A DNA stretch of 64,000 nt from Agrypnia vestita (lineage: Eukaryota; Arthropoda; Insecta; Trichoptera; Phryganeidae): assembly GCA_016648135.1 (NCBI GenBank), contig JADDOH010024938.1, positions 1 to 64,000 on the forward strand, in the 5' to 3' direction. A program made the translations under genes and the position numbers. Within the stretch, counting starts at the first letter, position 1; each line of letters opens with the position of its first letter. A model generated the notes under the pieces. It was given only the letters and a program-made list of their open reading frames with translations, did no database searches and had not been told where the DNA came from. Shown piece by piece: positions 43,790 to 54,819 of this stretch.

Positions 43790-44350
43790 GTATATTTATT
43801 TATTTATCTTAATAATTTAGTTCCACACAAAATGTTGTGTGGGCTAATATATGATTTCACATAAACATATTGCATTCCATCTAAACATTTAAAAGTTTAT
43901 ATAATAAAATTTTTGCAATTCAGTTTAAACCTCCTTATATTCTCCATGTTTTGAATTTCCTTTGGCAGGCTATCGAAGATTTTTGTACCTTTATACACCA
44001 TACAATTTCGTGAGGTGTTTTTCTTTTTCTTTGGTAGTCTTATGTTGTCGCTTCCTCTTGTATTTTAGAAATGAAAATCCTTATTCAGCTTCATCCTGTC
44101 ATAAAAGTATTTGGGTACTAATCCATGTTTAATTTTAAATATTTGCACCATCTCATTATATATTATTCTTTGATTTACAGTTTCTAGTCCATTCTAGGGC
44201 ATTCAAAATTTTTGTTATTTTAGTTCTCCTATTACACTTCAGTATTATGCGCATCGCTCTGTTTTGCACTATTTGTAGTTTCTTTAGAATTCCTTCGTTG
44301 CTTATAAATAATATACTGGAACAATAATCTATGTGCGGGAGAATCATAGT
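43790..44350 (-). pseudogene. CR1/jockey-like LINE 3' end
   Basis: The minus strand reads MILPHIDYCSSILFI, then LKKLQIVQNRAMRIILKCNR and NALEWT; a frameshift is followed by NQRIIYNEMVQIFKIKHGLV. P-H-x-D-Y-C and L-Q-x-x-Q-N-R-A are hallmarks of the C-terminal part of CR1/jockey-type ORF2. The copy ends at the left in TATTTATTTATTTATC, the reverse of an AAATA-type tail. Catalytic motifs are absent (5' truncation). Confidence 0.8.
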
Positions 44351-45115
44351 ATTGTATATTAATAAAAAAATAAATATGAAATATTTATGTATTGTTTTTG
44401 TATATTTTTTGTACCTAGTATTCTGTTTCTATCTCTTTAAAAAAATAAGTAGACGAAAAATAAAAACTTTATTTAAATAGTGTTTCTTTAGTCTCTCACC
44501 CCCATGATCCCGTTTTAGTATGATAATTGAAGTAATAAACCTGCAGACAAGTATTTAATGAGACAGTCTATGGCTCTTTTTTTATTATGTTAAAAAATCC
44601 GTTGATTTTATTTATGAATTCAGCGACCCAAAAATCAACACCAAAAATAAAGAAACATTTTAAAGCAAAGGACCAAAATGTATCTGTAGTTATTACGAAG
44701 AATCGACACCTCGTTAGACCCCTAAATCACCGCGGAACAAGATGAATGTCTCCTGTGACGCCAGGCATCGCAAATGAACCGTACAAAGGGATGAATTGGA
44801 CCAGAAAACTTTTGAACGCGAGCCGGGGGTGGGAAGTTATGAATTCAGAAGTGATTGAATATATTTAAATATTTGTATAAAGCGATCGGATTGGCGGACG
44901 CGAGCGCTGGAAATTTCGCCGAAGGGGATGGTAATGACTCGGATATAGTTCCGATGTCCCGAATCGTTCCGATTCGCAACACCCGAGAGTCGGACAAATT
45001 ATTCCAAATACTCGGGGACATGATATAATGAGATTTGTATTATATTTGACATTTATTTCATCTCGAATAGGCAGGGCTGGATCGTATCTTAAAGTAGGTC
45101 CTGGGGTTATATATA
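44351..45115. other. No gene recognised
   Basis: 44690-45110 is moderately GC-rich; a 101-codon minus-strand frame there (44865-45170) has no domain and runs into the piggyBac end, so it is probably chance. Confidence 0.3.
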
Positions 45116-45119
45116 TTAA

Positions 45120-45840
45120 CACTCCGTTACACGCGCTGCAAATAATTACATATTTACACGCGCGGGGCACCCCTGTACCCCAAAGTAATTGATTGATTAT
45201 TTGTTATGTGGGTAGAAATAAAAAATAAACATATTTTATACATAATCAGTCTTTATTGACACTTATAATGAAAACAAAAAATAAATCTTTTCTGTATGAA
45301 AACAAGAACAAAAATATTTTTTCCTCAACCTTAGAAAATTATGAAAAAATTAACATGGAAATTATAAATTTGAGATTTTAGTCTTCATTAGTTAACTTAT
45401 TAAGATCATTTTGACTTTGGTTATAACACTGAATGCAAATGGTTACACACAAGCTTGTGACATTTTTTGCATGCGGTTTTAGTCGAGAGATTTTTGGCTC
45501 TTCCACAGTCATGGCACCTAGCTGTTTTACTCCTTTTCCGGGGTATATCATCTTCCTGATGTGTCAAATCGTTTTGATTTATACCCAAAAAAGCATGCTA
45601 CGTTCAAAGGAACATAGCATGCAACATAAAGATGTTTCTAGGAATATAAGAGCCAAGTACTTATTTGTCGTTCTAATCTGTTCATTTTGTTCACCGATGC
45701 TGCTGTTGCGTCACTCAGAGTACTCAAGGGCACTAACAACAGCTATTAGAAGCGGCAAGATTGTAGATACATTGTTTAATAAATAATAGGCAAAAATATT
45801 TCACTGGGGCACGCCTGTGCCCCGCGCGTATAACGGAGTG
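45120..45840 (-). mobile_element. Non-autonomous piggyBac element
   Basis: 721 bp between TTAA (45116-45119) and TTAA (45841-45844). TIRs CACTCCGTTACACGCGC and CACTCCGTTATACGCGC match at 16 of 17 positions. Sub-terminal GCGCGGGGCAC blocks are inverse too. TTAA duplication is the piggyBac signature. Only the last part of the transposase remains. Confidence 0.92.
45421..45597 (-). pseudogene. piggyBac transposase C-terminal cysteine-rich domain
   Basis: A minus-strand frame of 58 codons ends at a TAA (45421-45423). It reads DDIPRKRSKTARCHDCGRAK, then TACKKCHKLVCNH. C-x2-C, C-x2-C and C-x-H after a basic stretch form the zinc-binding domain found at the C-terminus of piggyBac transposases, which binds the TIR. 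Upstream, the frame meets a TAG and no DDE catalytic part is recognisable. A 117-codon plus-strand frame over the same bases (45433-45786) is its shadow. Confidence 0.75.
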
Positions 45841-45940
45841 TTAAGATTAGGGGCCCAAAAAAACTTCTCTCTCTTTTATTTATTTATTCATCTATTTATT
45901 TATATATCAATGTAATTTCAGATCTTAACGCTAATCTAAC

Positions 45941-46104
45941 CAAGAGCGGATCCAGCTTTGTCGCCAGGGGGGGGGGTCACATATTCGTGGTCAAGTCACA
46001 AGAAGTTATAATTTAGGGCTGGCTCCAGGTCCACCTAGGTCCTGGATCCAGCCCAGGGGGGGGTCATGACCCACATGACCCCCCCCCCCCTGGATCCGCC
46101 CTTG
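45941..46104. mobile_element. hAT-type MITE, 164 bp
   Basis: Flanked by AATCTAAC at 45933-45940 and 46105-46112 (8-bp target duplication). Ends CAAGAGCGGATCCAG and CTGGATCCGCCCTTG are inverse repeats with one mismatch. The interior contains runs of G and C that fold on themselves. 8-bp duplication and CAAGG-type ends fit the hAT superfamily. Confidence 0.85.
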
Positions 46105-46112
46105 AATCTAAC

Positions 46113-47130
46113 CAATTATATTAGAAATAAAACAAGAGAAAAGTGAAATAAACAAAGTATGAAAACAATTTTTAAATTACTTTTTAAAACAACACTAGTT
46201 TTTAAATTAACAGTTTTTAGAACAACACTTTTTAGAATAACACTCTCCCAAACATCGCATTCTTAATAATACTTGAATTCGTATTGAAAATATTCTCTCT
46301 TAGTCCAGACGAGCTAAAGACTGAGTATCTAACCCTTTATCTGCTTCTATAGCGTTTGATTCCGCTTTCCATAGACAGGTACAATTGCAACGATTACCAA
46401 TTTATCCAGGTTATCTCTCTTCTAACAACATATTTAAAGTTCAAAAGAATTTTTCAATAAAATCAAATTATTTCAATACAATATTCCATTAAAGATTCCA
46501 GAACAATCGTATATAGTAATGAAGATTCCAGATTTATCTAGAATACTCCTGAACGCTCGCGATTAATCTAACATTATCGAGTCCTGAAATGCCCGAAAGG
46601 GCCGAAATGGCCCGAGCACATTCAAGAGTACTCCTGAAAAACAGGTGCGCAGGTAGTAGTTTTGACAGAACGCGACATCTGTGAACGACAGAAGCGAAGG
46701 AGTTTTATTAGATCCCCATCACCGCAATACGTGAAAATATTATATCTTTAACTGTGGATTTTGTAGAAAAATACCTTTGCACAATTATAAATTAGCCAAA
46801 AAACAGAATAGTTTACAGGAAGCCTTATAGGTTTCCCTCTGAATGCTGAACTACACAACTCTATACTGAAATACACAGTCGAAATATTAATGGTAATAAA
46901 GGGCTTCATCAATACCTGTTACATAAGTATCTTACGAGAACAAGAGCCATGAAGCCCAAGATAGGAACGAGCCTTACTTGTTATGTTATGTTATAAGGAA
47001 AATGAAATAATATTTAGGAGCTGCCCTAGGTGCATTGTAAATAAGGTATTCTAATTGTTCTAATATCAATTTATGTTAAATTTTTTTATTGTTTTTAGGT
47101 GTTTTAAATACGGAAATTATAATATTTTTG
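46113..47130. other. No gene recognised
   Basis: 46490-46660 has GATTCCAGA and TCTAGAA pieces and a GC-richer end; it could be an unmatched LTR on the minus strand. The rest is AT-rich background. Confidence 0.3.
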
Positions 47131-47194
47131 AGTTTCTTCAAATCTTTCAGAACGGTAGTACTGGATTTCTTGTCACAGAGACATCATTAATCAA

Positions 47195-47716
47195 TTAATG
47201 TATATTATGGATGTCTCACAGAGACGAAAGAAAAAAAAGGGAATTTAATAAAAAATTGAAATAATAAATATTTTTGGCGTATCCTATTGTAATGTTAGTA
47301 ATTCGGAAAGAATTTCATTACACAAAAAAGTATATTGCTTCATAAATTCCGTAAAATCAATTGTGGGAGTCTCATTTGATTGACATTAACGGTATCAAAA
47401 ATAATTAGCGACATCTGTGGGGATTTAGAGGGAAGGAAAATGGCTGTCACAGGCCGGTATAATAGGTTGTTACAACACGTACGTGATGTGTGTCATGTAA
47501 TCCAAATATAAACAACTTTCAAAAATTAGTAAGACATGGTATATTCTATCATGGTGGAAATGGCGAACGTTACATATGTGTAAAGTGATCACTTAAGCCT
47601 ACCATACGATCGGTCGTAAGTTCGATATACACCATAAAATGACTTCTATACCTACTTTCCCATAATAATGATAAAATACAATTTCGTCTCTGTGAGACAT
47701 CCATAATATACATTAA
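47195..47716 (-). mobile_element. CACAGAGACGAA-type element, complete long form
   Basis: TIRs of about 35 bp (ATGTATATTATGGATGTCTC then ACAGAGACGAAA) are inverse and almost identical at the two ends. Total 522 bp. The interior is collinear with 14851-15281 in inverse. Left flank (47130-47190: AAATCTTTCAGAAC, GTCACAGAGACAT) also matches the right flank of that copy. Non-coding MITE. Confidence 0.85.
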
Positions 47717-48180
47717 CGGAAATTATATTTTATTTTTATTTATTTAATAATTCCATCCTTTTAGTGACTTATTTTTATAGTTTTCGTAAATTGAGGTTAA
47801 ATTCATTTTTGTTCAGATTTCACAGTTGAAAATAACTGTACAGAGAACATTTCTTACAAACTATTTTTTGAAGAAAATTTGAAAAGTAAAATTACATATT
47901 TGTGTATTCATTGAAAAAAAAATGTCTATACAGCGGTAAAACTAGGGGTGAGCTTTCGGGGTAGTCGCCCGGGGCGCTGGCCGGATTAGAGCGCGAAATT
48001 GGAACATAGTTGAATACGAAAACGTAAAAATTGACAATTTTCTTATATCGAAAACCCATATTTTGCTCTAAACTATGTTTTAACTTTTCAAAGTATCACA
48101 AAAAGAGAAAGTAAAAAATACGTTGCATGTATAAGACCACAAACAAATACATTTAACCAATTCAATGGAGAATAGGGGTA
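47717..48180. other. No gene recognised
   Basis: AT-rich, with a short GC-rich piece near 47950-47990 (GGGGTAGTCGCCCGGGGCGC). Confidence 0.3.
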
Positions 48181-48485
48181 TTTTTACTCCCTTTCTTTTA
48201 CCTCGTAGCGCTTGCTTGTCTGTCGAAAAAACTTTGGCTCGATTTTTAACCCTTTTTCCATAATCCAATCGAGCTGAAACTTTGCAGGCAGACTCGTGGC
48301 GACGATAAAAATGATCAAACAAATTTTCGTCTAAAAAAATTTATAATTATAGTACAATTTTGGATTTTTATAATTTTTTTTACTCCCTTTCAAGCGTCGA
48401 GAGCGCCAAACCTGTTTCGACTAGTAAATTAGAAAGGAAGTACAATAAAAACTTGGTTTTTATAAGTTAGTTTTTTTAAAAATGA
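48181..48485 (+). mobile_element. TACTCCCTTTC-ended repeat, copy 1
   Basis: Starts TTTTTACTCCCTTTCTTTTA and ends with an eroded inverse near 48431-48451. The interior (CGAAAAAACTTTGGCTCGAT, then CAATCGAGCTGAAACTTTGC, AGACTCGTG) is repeated at 51930-52010, and AATAAAAACTTGGTTTTTAT is shared at the right end. Non-coding. Confidence 0.65.
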
Positions 48486-49234
48486 GTTGAAAATTCCAAA
48501 TTGTCCATATAAGTTATTTTAGGGTCTGGAACATTATGAAACCGAGTAAAAAGTATAAACATAAGGGAGATACTCGATATGAGGTTTTTACTTTTACATG
48601 TAGAAATGCCTGAATAAAGATGGTTTGGACAAACTTTTAATCAATACTGAGTCCTGACTGGTCAACTGGTACTGAAATGATGCAAGATGTGATGCAAGAC
48701 GCGATGAAATTATTATAGGATTTTAAATTATTAAAAGTATGTTGGACTGCCCTGAACTGATTCAGATGGTCTCATATAATATACCAAGACAAACGAGACA
48801 TCACGAAGTTATTTGTAGGGACCCACAGGAATAATTATGCATTGAATTCACCATTTACACGCATGCATCGCCATGGAAACAAATTCTCGAAATTCGTATA
48901 CATTTTTAGAAGTAGAAGCATACCCGTATTAAAGAATTACTCAGACTTAGAATATGCCAGTAGAACTAATAACAGTTTGAAGGACTAATTTTCTTTTGTT
49001 TCTCACGAATTATATATACTTATTTATTTTAAAGTATCCTAATTATTATTCATTTCATTTTTAAATATATTTTAATTCTATATTTTTAATTTATTTTTTG
49101 GTTTATTTTTCCGTATTATCTTATTTATCTGGTACATTGGTTTAATTATCATTATTTTACTTTATTATTAATTTGTTAAAGGTTTATAGTTACAACTCTT
49201 CCCGTCGGTAGACGTAACAACACATTTTTTTAAA
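48486..49234. other. No gene recognised
   Basis: AT-rich background, no structure found. Confidence 0.35.
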
Positions 49235-49360
49235 TAGAGATGCGAACATGGAATACGTGTCACATCAATATTCTTACTATTTTCAAACTAATCTTAACGC
49301 TTGTGCTATGAAAATAGGACTAACTTGCTAGTCTGGAGTGAGGTTCGAATTTACCACATT
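49235..49360 (-). repeat. SINE-like repeat, second copy of the 13290 family
   Basis: ATACGTGTCACATCAATATT, then TCTTACTATTTT and CGCTTGTGC align with 13311-13375, and CTAGTCTGGAGTGAGGTTCG with the tRNA-like end. The tRNA-like head is cut off after the B box. Confidence 0.55.
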
Positions 49361-49385
49361 ACATTACAGTGAGAAATACGTTCAC

Positions 49386-50284
49386 TTAATAAATTCTCAC
49401 ATTTATATAAATTTGATTATATGATTTTGCTAAAATCCATGTTTAAGGGGGGGGTAAGGTTTTTTTTTGCATTTTATTTTTAATTTTTAAATGAATGTAT
49501 AACATCGCAAGAATACTGTGTCAAAATTGTATTGGAAGAGTTTTGCGTAGGCAAGGACAAAAAGATGCTGATGATAAAAGCTCTTTGCTGTGTGAACATG
49601 GCATCGACGATTACGTGTAAGTATAAAATAAGTGTTGAGTTTTATTTTGAATTTTACAGTGTGCAAAACTTTAAAGCATTTTCCGCACATCTCACGTTTT
49701 CAAAGTCGGTGTCCATCATAACTTCAAAACTACTGCACCGATCCTTTTGAAATTTTGAACACTATTTCTGTAAATAATTTACGAGGTAACGCTGGAGACT
49801 TTTTTTTCAAATTTGTTATTAATTTTTATTTTTTAATAAAAAATTAGTCGATATTTTTCGCAAAAAATCGCGTTTTTCCCTTCGAAGTGTTCCAAAAAAT
49901 TGAAAAATTGAAATTTCAAAAAACCCTCCCAGCCTTACCTGGAAAAACCTATTATCTAACGAATGAACTTTGATTTTTTGATTACAGATGATCTAGCACC
50001 AAGTTATGATGGACACCGTAATTCTACTTTTTTCCGAGACACGTCCGAATAATTGCTGCCATTGCCGTATTTTTTAATATTTCTTCTTGAAAATTTTACT
50101 CAATATTTTTCAAATGTCATACTTTAATGTACCATTGGTTTTAATAAAGAGATTTTAACTGTGTCGTCACAAAAAGTTCACAAAAACGTGCCTTTTTTTG
50201 TACGAATTAACCTTACCCCCCATTAATAAATTCTCACATTTATATAAATTTGATTATATGATTCTGCTAAAATCCATGTTTAAG
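49386..50284. mobile_element. GGGGGGTAAGG-ended element between 62-bp direct repeats
   Basis: About 773 bp with ends GGGGGGTAAGG and CCTTACCCCCC. It is bracketed by a 62-bp direct repeat (49386-49447 and 50223-50284; begins TTAATAAATTCTCACATTTA) with one mismatch. Inside, GGTGTCCATCATAACTT at about 49708 is inverse-repeated at 50001. The frames inside (67 and 72 codons, overlapping on opposite strands) have no domain. Confidence 0.75.
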
Positions 50285-50289
50285 ATAAA

Positions 50290-50570
50290 CGGAGGCACCG
50301 TAACATCCCTTACGGGCGCGCGTCACCGCGAGCTCCGTTAAATTGAATTCCTCTTTAACGTTTATCACCAACAGCGGGTCGTTACGGACGCCGTTATCCG
50401 TTACCGACGCGCGGCGCCAGCGATGGAGCGCCGTTAGGCGCGGCCGTTATGGACCACACCGACGCATTATTCGGAAAATGATGGATCGAACGGGTGCACC
50501 AACCGAGACTGGAGACACCCTGCTGCGGTCTACGGTACAAAACGATAACTTAAGGGTAGCCAAATAATCT
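50290..50570. other. GC-rich single-copy block
   Basis: Strongly GC-rich against the background (CTTACGGGCGCGCGTCACCG, GACGCGCGGCGCCAGCG). A 74-codon plus-strand frame overlaps it, without domain. It could be a conserved regulatory element or a degraded LTR. Confidence 0.3.
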
Positions 50571-51005
50571 TCACAGATTCTATTTCTCAGTTTTGTACAT
50601 TGTCGTATATGTCACATATGCCCGCCGACTCTATTACAATAAAAATAAAATACTACTATTAACACGGGGTGTATTAACATATTTTTGTTGGTTGGAGTGC
50701 TGTTAAAAATGTTATATCTACGAAGTAAGCAGATACTCTCCTAACTCCGATAAGATAAGCTCCGTTTGGACTCTTTTTACGTGAATGTTGAATGTCTCCT
50801 GGGCACCGTGTATAGTAAATATAGTAAAAACAGTATAAAATGGTTACAAAAAAATCAATTACCAATAAAAACAGAATATATCAATCGTGAGTATTTATTA
50901 CTTTACCAATTTTTTTTTCTCTAAAATTTTTTCCCTAAAATTTTTTCTAAGAATTTTTTTTTATAGAAAATTCTTTTATCAAAAAAAATTTTATTTTCAG
51001 AAAAA

Positions 51006-51113
51006 TTCTTTTTCTTTTTCTTCTTCTTTCTTTTTTCTTTTTCTTCTTCTTCTTCTTCTTTCTTTTCTTCTTTTTCTTTCTTCTTCTTCTTCTTCCTTCT
51101 TCTTCTTCTTCTT
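51006..51113. repeat. 108-nt pure polypyrimidine tract (TTC/TTTTC)
   Basis: Only C and T over 108 bases, mainly TTC and TTTTC units. Frames across it (Phe/Ser-rich, or Arg/Lys/Glu-rich on the other strand) are composition artefacts. A short inverse pair (CGTAAAAA...TTTTTACG) follows at 51117-51148. Confidence 0.9.
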
Positions 51114-51189
51114 TGTCGTAAAAATCGTAAAAATTCTTTTTACGATTTTTTTTTAAAATAAAATAAATACATTTTTCTTCCTTAGGAAC

Positions 51190-51240
51190 CGACACGTAAA
51201 AGTACCGTCATTTTTGACGGCTTACAGCTAGTACTACATT
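51190..51240. repeat. ACTAGCTG-type end, inverted
   Basis: GTCATTTTTGACGGCTTACA followed by GCTAGT is the inverse of the ends at 169 and 59186. Confidence 0.5.
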
Positions 51241-51883
51241 AAATACCGGAAGATTCCGTGACTTCTGAGAGTTGGACTTATTCCTCACACTACAAATTAG
51301 TGACCACCACCATGAAACTTTGCCAAAATATACACGCAATACTTCTATATATTGTAAAAAAATACGATGCGAGTTTTGCGTCTACAAGCACACAGTTTTT
51401 ATCTACGCAAAAAAAATGTATTACTTTCTAAGTAATTTAAAAGTGAATACGTGGTCCTCATTACGCTTAAGCTGTATTTAAAACGGAAAGTATAACACAA
51501 TAAGCGAGCGCCTCCTCGGCAAAAGATAGAACTAATAGGTTTATCTCCTACTTAATGGCTTAATCCCGTTAAGCCCCCTTTTCAGCAATTATTCCTTCTT
51601 TCTGTACAGCTCTGGTCTCCTTGGAATTCATTTGAATAAGGCCCCGGCAAAGAAATCCATTTCGCTTACTCCCCTCGCTGGGTCGAACGTAAATATCTCC
51701 CGAAGTAACCAAATTACTTTATCTTCTATTCCCCAAAGTAAGAGATTACCAAATTATCTCCCAAATCTTTGACCAATTAAACGTTCCTGGAATAGGTATA
51801 TTTATTTTGGGTTTAAGGACGTGTGTCAGCAGGAATCGCTGGTGCCGGATGCTGGCTATTTTAATTCCGCTATGCGTAGATCC
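51241..51883. other. No gene recognised
   Basis: 51490-51720 is moderately GC-rich and single-copy. No coding match was found. Confidence 0.3.
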
Positions 51884-52412
51884 TTTTTAGTCCCTTTATA
51901 TTAATTCGTGGCGTCTACTTGCTTGCTTGCCGTCGAAAAAACTTTGGATCGATTTTTAACCCTTTTCCCGTGATTCAATCGAGCTGAAACTTTGCAAGCA
52001 GACTCGTGAAGATGATCAAGAAGATCTTTCAAATTTTCTTTAAATAATAATAATGATTATAGTATAATTTTGAATTTCTAGAAATTTTAGTGGTTTTTTC
52101 ATATTGGAATCATTACAAAAGTTGGATTACTACGGTCGGCGGCCCGATAACGTCACGGAATATTTAAAATTTGAATTACTTTGTCGGTAGGTATAATAGG
52201 TACTTCACTACGAATTTCGAAAATGTATGACAATTGGTTCAAAGATGACAGCACACTTCGGTTTTTTGGGAAGAAATCAAATAATAAAGAGATATTTTTA
52301 GAGATTTCTGACATAGATATTTGTCTAGACATGTTTTATTTTCAGTCAATCAATTATTTAATTACATGATGGTAAACTTAATTTACAAAGAAAGGGAGTA
52401 AAATAAAAACTT
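51884..52412 (+). mobile_element. TACTCCCTTTC-ended repeat, copy 2
   Basis: Starts TTTTTAGTCCCTTTATATTA and ends AAAGAAAGGGAGTAAAATAA (inverse ends). The shared interior with 48181-48485 runs from CGAAAAAACTTTGGATCGAT to GCAGACTCGTG. Copy 2 is about 220 bp longer in the middle. Confidence 0.68.
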
Positions 52413-52670
52413 GGTTTTTATGGGTTAGTTTTTTTTAAACCTGTTTTAATTAAAATATTGCCTATGGCAATGTGAAATAAAAGCATTGCATAACGAAAGT
52501 TGTTAAATGAAGTTTATTTAACTATGATGAAATATAATGATATCTGTTGGAGGCATTCTTGTGTAATAGTTTAATTGGCATTTTCTATTCAGTTCGTGTT
52601 TTTTTCATATTTTAAATAATTCAAAGCTGCAAAGCCCCATTCATTCCTTAAAAGCGCTGTATGCACTACA

Positions 52671-52928
52671 TATTTTTTTTATTAAAATTTATTTGGTTTA
52701 CCATTTTTTTACATTTACATTTACATTTATGTGCAAACTTAAGAGTATTTAATATAATTTAATTAATACACATTTATATTACACGCTTACCCACTTTTAA
52801 ATGAGAATTTATTCTCGTGTTTAAAAGTGGGGGCATTGTCATACATGTATATATCTTTTATTAATGAAATCGTTAGTGTAAGACATTAGATTAAATGAGT
52901 AAGATATAGAAAAAGAAATATTAGATTA
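52671..52928 (-). mobile_element. Poly(A)-tailed retroposon-like repeat, inverse copy
   Basis: Inverse of 30283-30511 at about 95% identity, including the poly(A) end (TTTTTTATTAAAATTTATTT on the plus strand) and the CCCACTTTTAAA hairpin. An extra (ACATTT)-type insertion of about 24 bp lies near 52711. Confidence 0.65.
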
Positions 52929-53990
52929 AGTATGCATATCCATGTTTTGCAGTGTGCTATATATTTCTTCCAGTATACTGATCTTGGACTTCCAATCTAT
53001 TTTGACTCTGTTGAATTTAGAAATTTCGACACATAATATAAACAGTCTCACGGAGAATTGAAAATTTCTTTCTGCAATGGAAAATACGTTGGTCTAAGAG
53101 TGTCGATTTAGAAGGGGAAAGGGGACATTGTATCAAATAACTATTAAGTATTTTATTTTACTTTAATAACTTTTTAAGACCTCATAATATATTGTTTAAT
53201 TCTGTTGAACCACGGGCGGAGTTGGTACGTATTACGATGCGAGCTCAAAACAGTTTAACGTAGAATGAATTTAAGTACAGCTTTCTTCATCTGACTTAAA
53301 GGATCTTTTCTTTCATATCTTGGCATGCTATTTATTGTGATTCTCCCTTCAGCATCACGGAATTGTTACAGTTGGTTAAATAAATACACCAAGAAACCCT
53401 TAATGACTCAAAGACACCGAAGATTATTTCTTAGGAATATTGTTTCTTCTGGCATTGTTTCTCTCGGTTATTATTTCGAAATAACTTCTCGTGACAGATC
53501 CGAGTTTTTTGTTCGCCGGCTCGTTTGTGGGTCCATCGGAAGCGAAATAAAACATAACATTTTAATGAGAACAGCCCAAAGAAGATTGTTTTGTTTTTGC
53601 GAGTCTGAATTTTAATATACTAAGCCGGAGGGATTGTGACTGAAACAATGGAACTTTTATAAGGCAGACAATTCAATTACAAGTTTAATAGGCGATCTAA
53701 ACTTTTTGTGTAGTTTTTTTTTTTAAAGAAGACGTATTTTGTGTCAGAGTTAACGATACACAATGTTATTTACCGCCGACTTACTTTAGGGCACAGCGTA
53801 TTTCAATATAAGTGTACAGAGTGGTCCAAAGTACAGTATTGAAGAAGTTAGCTTTGGTACAAATCCAGGTTTACGTATTGATCGGTAATTTATTGATAAT
53901 AATGATATTTACATTGAATTATTAAATCAAGTGAAGTAATTGTAGTACTACGATATGAAGTGAAGTAATGAAATGAAGTAATTGTACTAC
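52929..53990. other. No gene recognised
   Basis: A 96-codon plus-strand frame (53325-53615) shows no domain or repeat partner and is left as uncertain chance ORF. Confidence 0.3.
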
Positions 53991-54239
53991 AAAATTGACT
54001 AGTACTAGTGAAGTAAATATTTTTTTCCCAAATAAAAATTTGGCGACCCTAAAAAAAAAAAGGTTGCCAGCCAGATTTCTTCATTCGATTCTAAAAAATT
54101 TTCAAACCGTGGGGGGGGGGGGTTGTTACAGTTTCCAGAGATTTCTTCATTTATCTACATCAACATCCCAAAAATTTCACGTAAAAAATGCACTATTTAA
54201 AGTATTTTTCTCATACTTTCGACTTTGAAGCGTGTGTAC

Positions 54240-54415
54240 TTTGTAGTGTTCGCTTTGAAATGAAGTGTACTATTTGAAGTTTATACTTTCAATAACTTTG
54301 GTGTTTGTAGTTTGTAGTATGCACTACACTACAAAATGTGCGAAGTGTGCACTTCAATGTAATGTAGTACTACATTGTAGTAGTGAGTACAGAGCGGACT
54401 CATCACTAGAATGAA
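54240..54415. mobile_element. Possible hAT-type element end
   Basis: GTAGTATGCACTACACTACA and GTAGTACTACATTGTAGTAG are clustered next to CGGACTCATCACTAG, which resembles a hAT end (TAGTGATGAGTCCG inverse). The partner end was not found. A run of 12 G at 54111-54122 lies upstream. Confidence 0.3.
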
Positions 54416-54737
54416 ACCATTGCCATTTGAAAATTTCTTCCAGGCTGCCGATTAGTTGTAGATGGTGATGGTAGAACGGAAACCAGTGTGAAGTGAAAGA
54501 AGAAGTCCGACCCTACCCTTCTTCCTATGTTCTTTCCGGGAATCTTCCGCTGTTCATGTTTACGTCGTGAGGTATACACTTTTAGTATAAAATGTGAAGT
54601 GTAAATTCACATTCATTGATTTATTATGCATGATTCGAGATTAACAGGAAAGCGATTGCAAAATAAATGTAACCAAGTTGATGTTACAAAGCTAAAAGAA
54701 AGATCAAAGAAGCAATAGAAGAAGTAATACGCATCGA

Positions 54738-54793
54738 CCGATTTAGCATTAAAACAATGCCTACAAATTGGCATTGTTTTAATGCTAAATCGG
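54738..54793. repeat. Hairpin with a perfect 24-bp stem
   Basis: 54738-54761 (begins CCGATTTAGCATTAAAACAA) is the exact inverse of 54770-54793, loop TACAAATT. Weaker pairing continues outward (AATACG against CGTATT) for perhaps 20 bp. MITE remnant or small-RNA precursor. Confidence 0.7.
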
Positions 54794-54819
54794 TTTCCTC
54801 GTATTCTTTTAATTCTATG

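Noticed and set aside
44865..45170. 101-codon minus-strand gene
   Set aside because: Runs into the piggyBac TIR, has no domain, and depends on a chance open frame.
45433..45786. 117-codon plus-strand protein
   Set aside because: Shadow of the piggyBac cysteine-rich domain, which is read on the minus strand.
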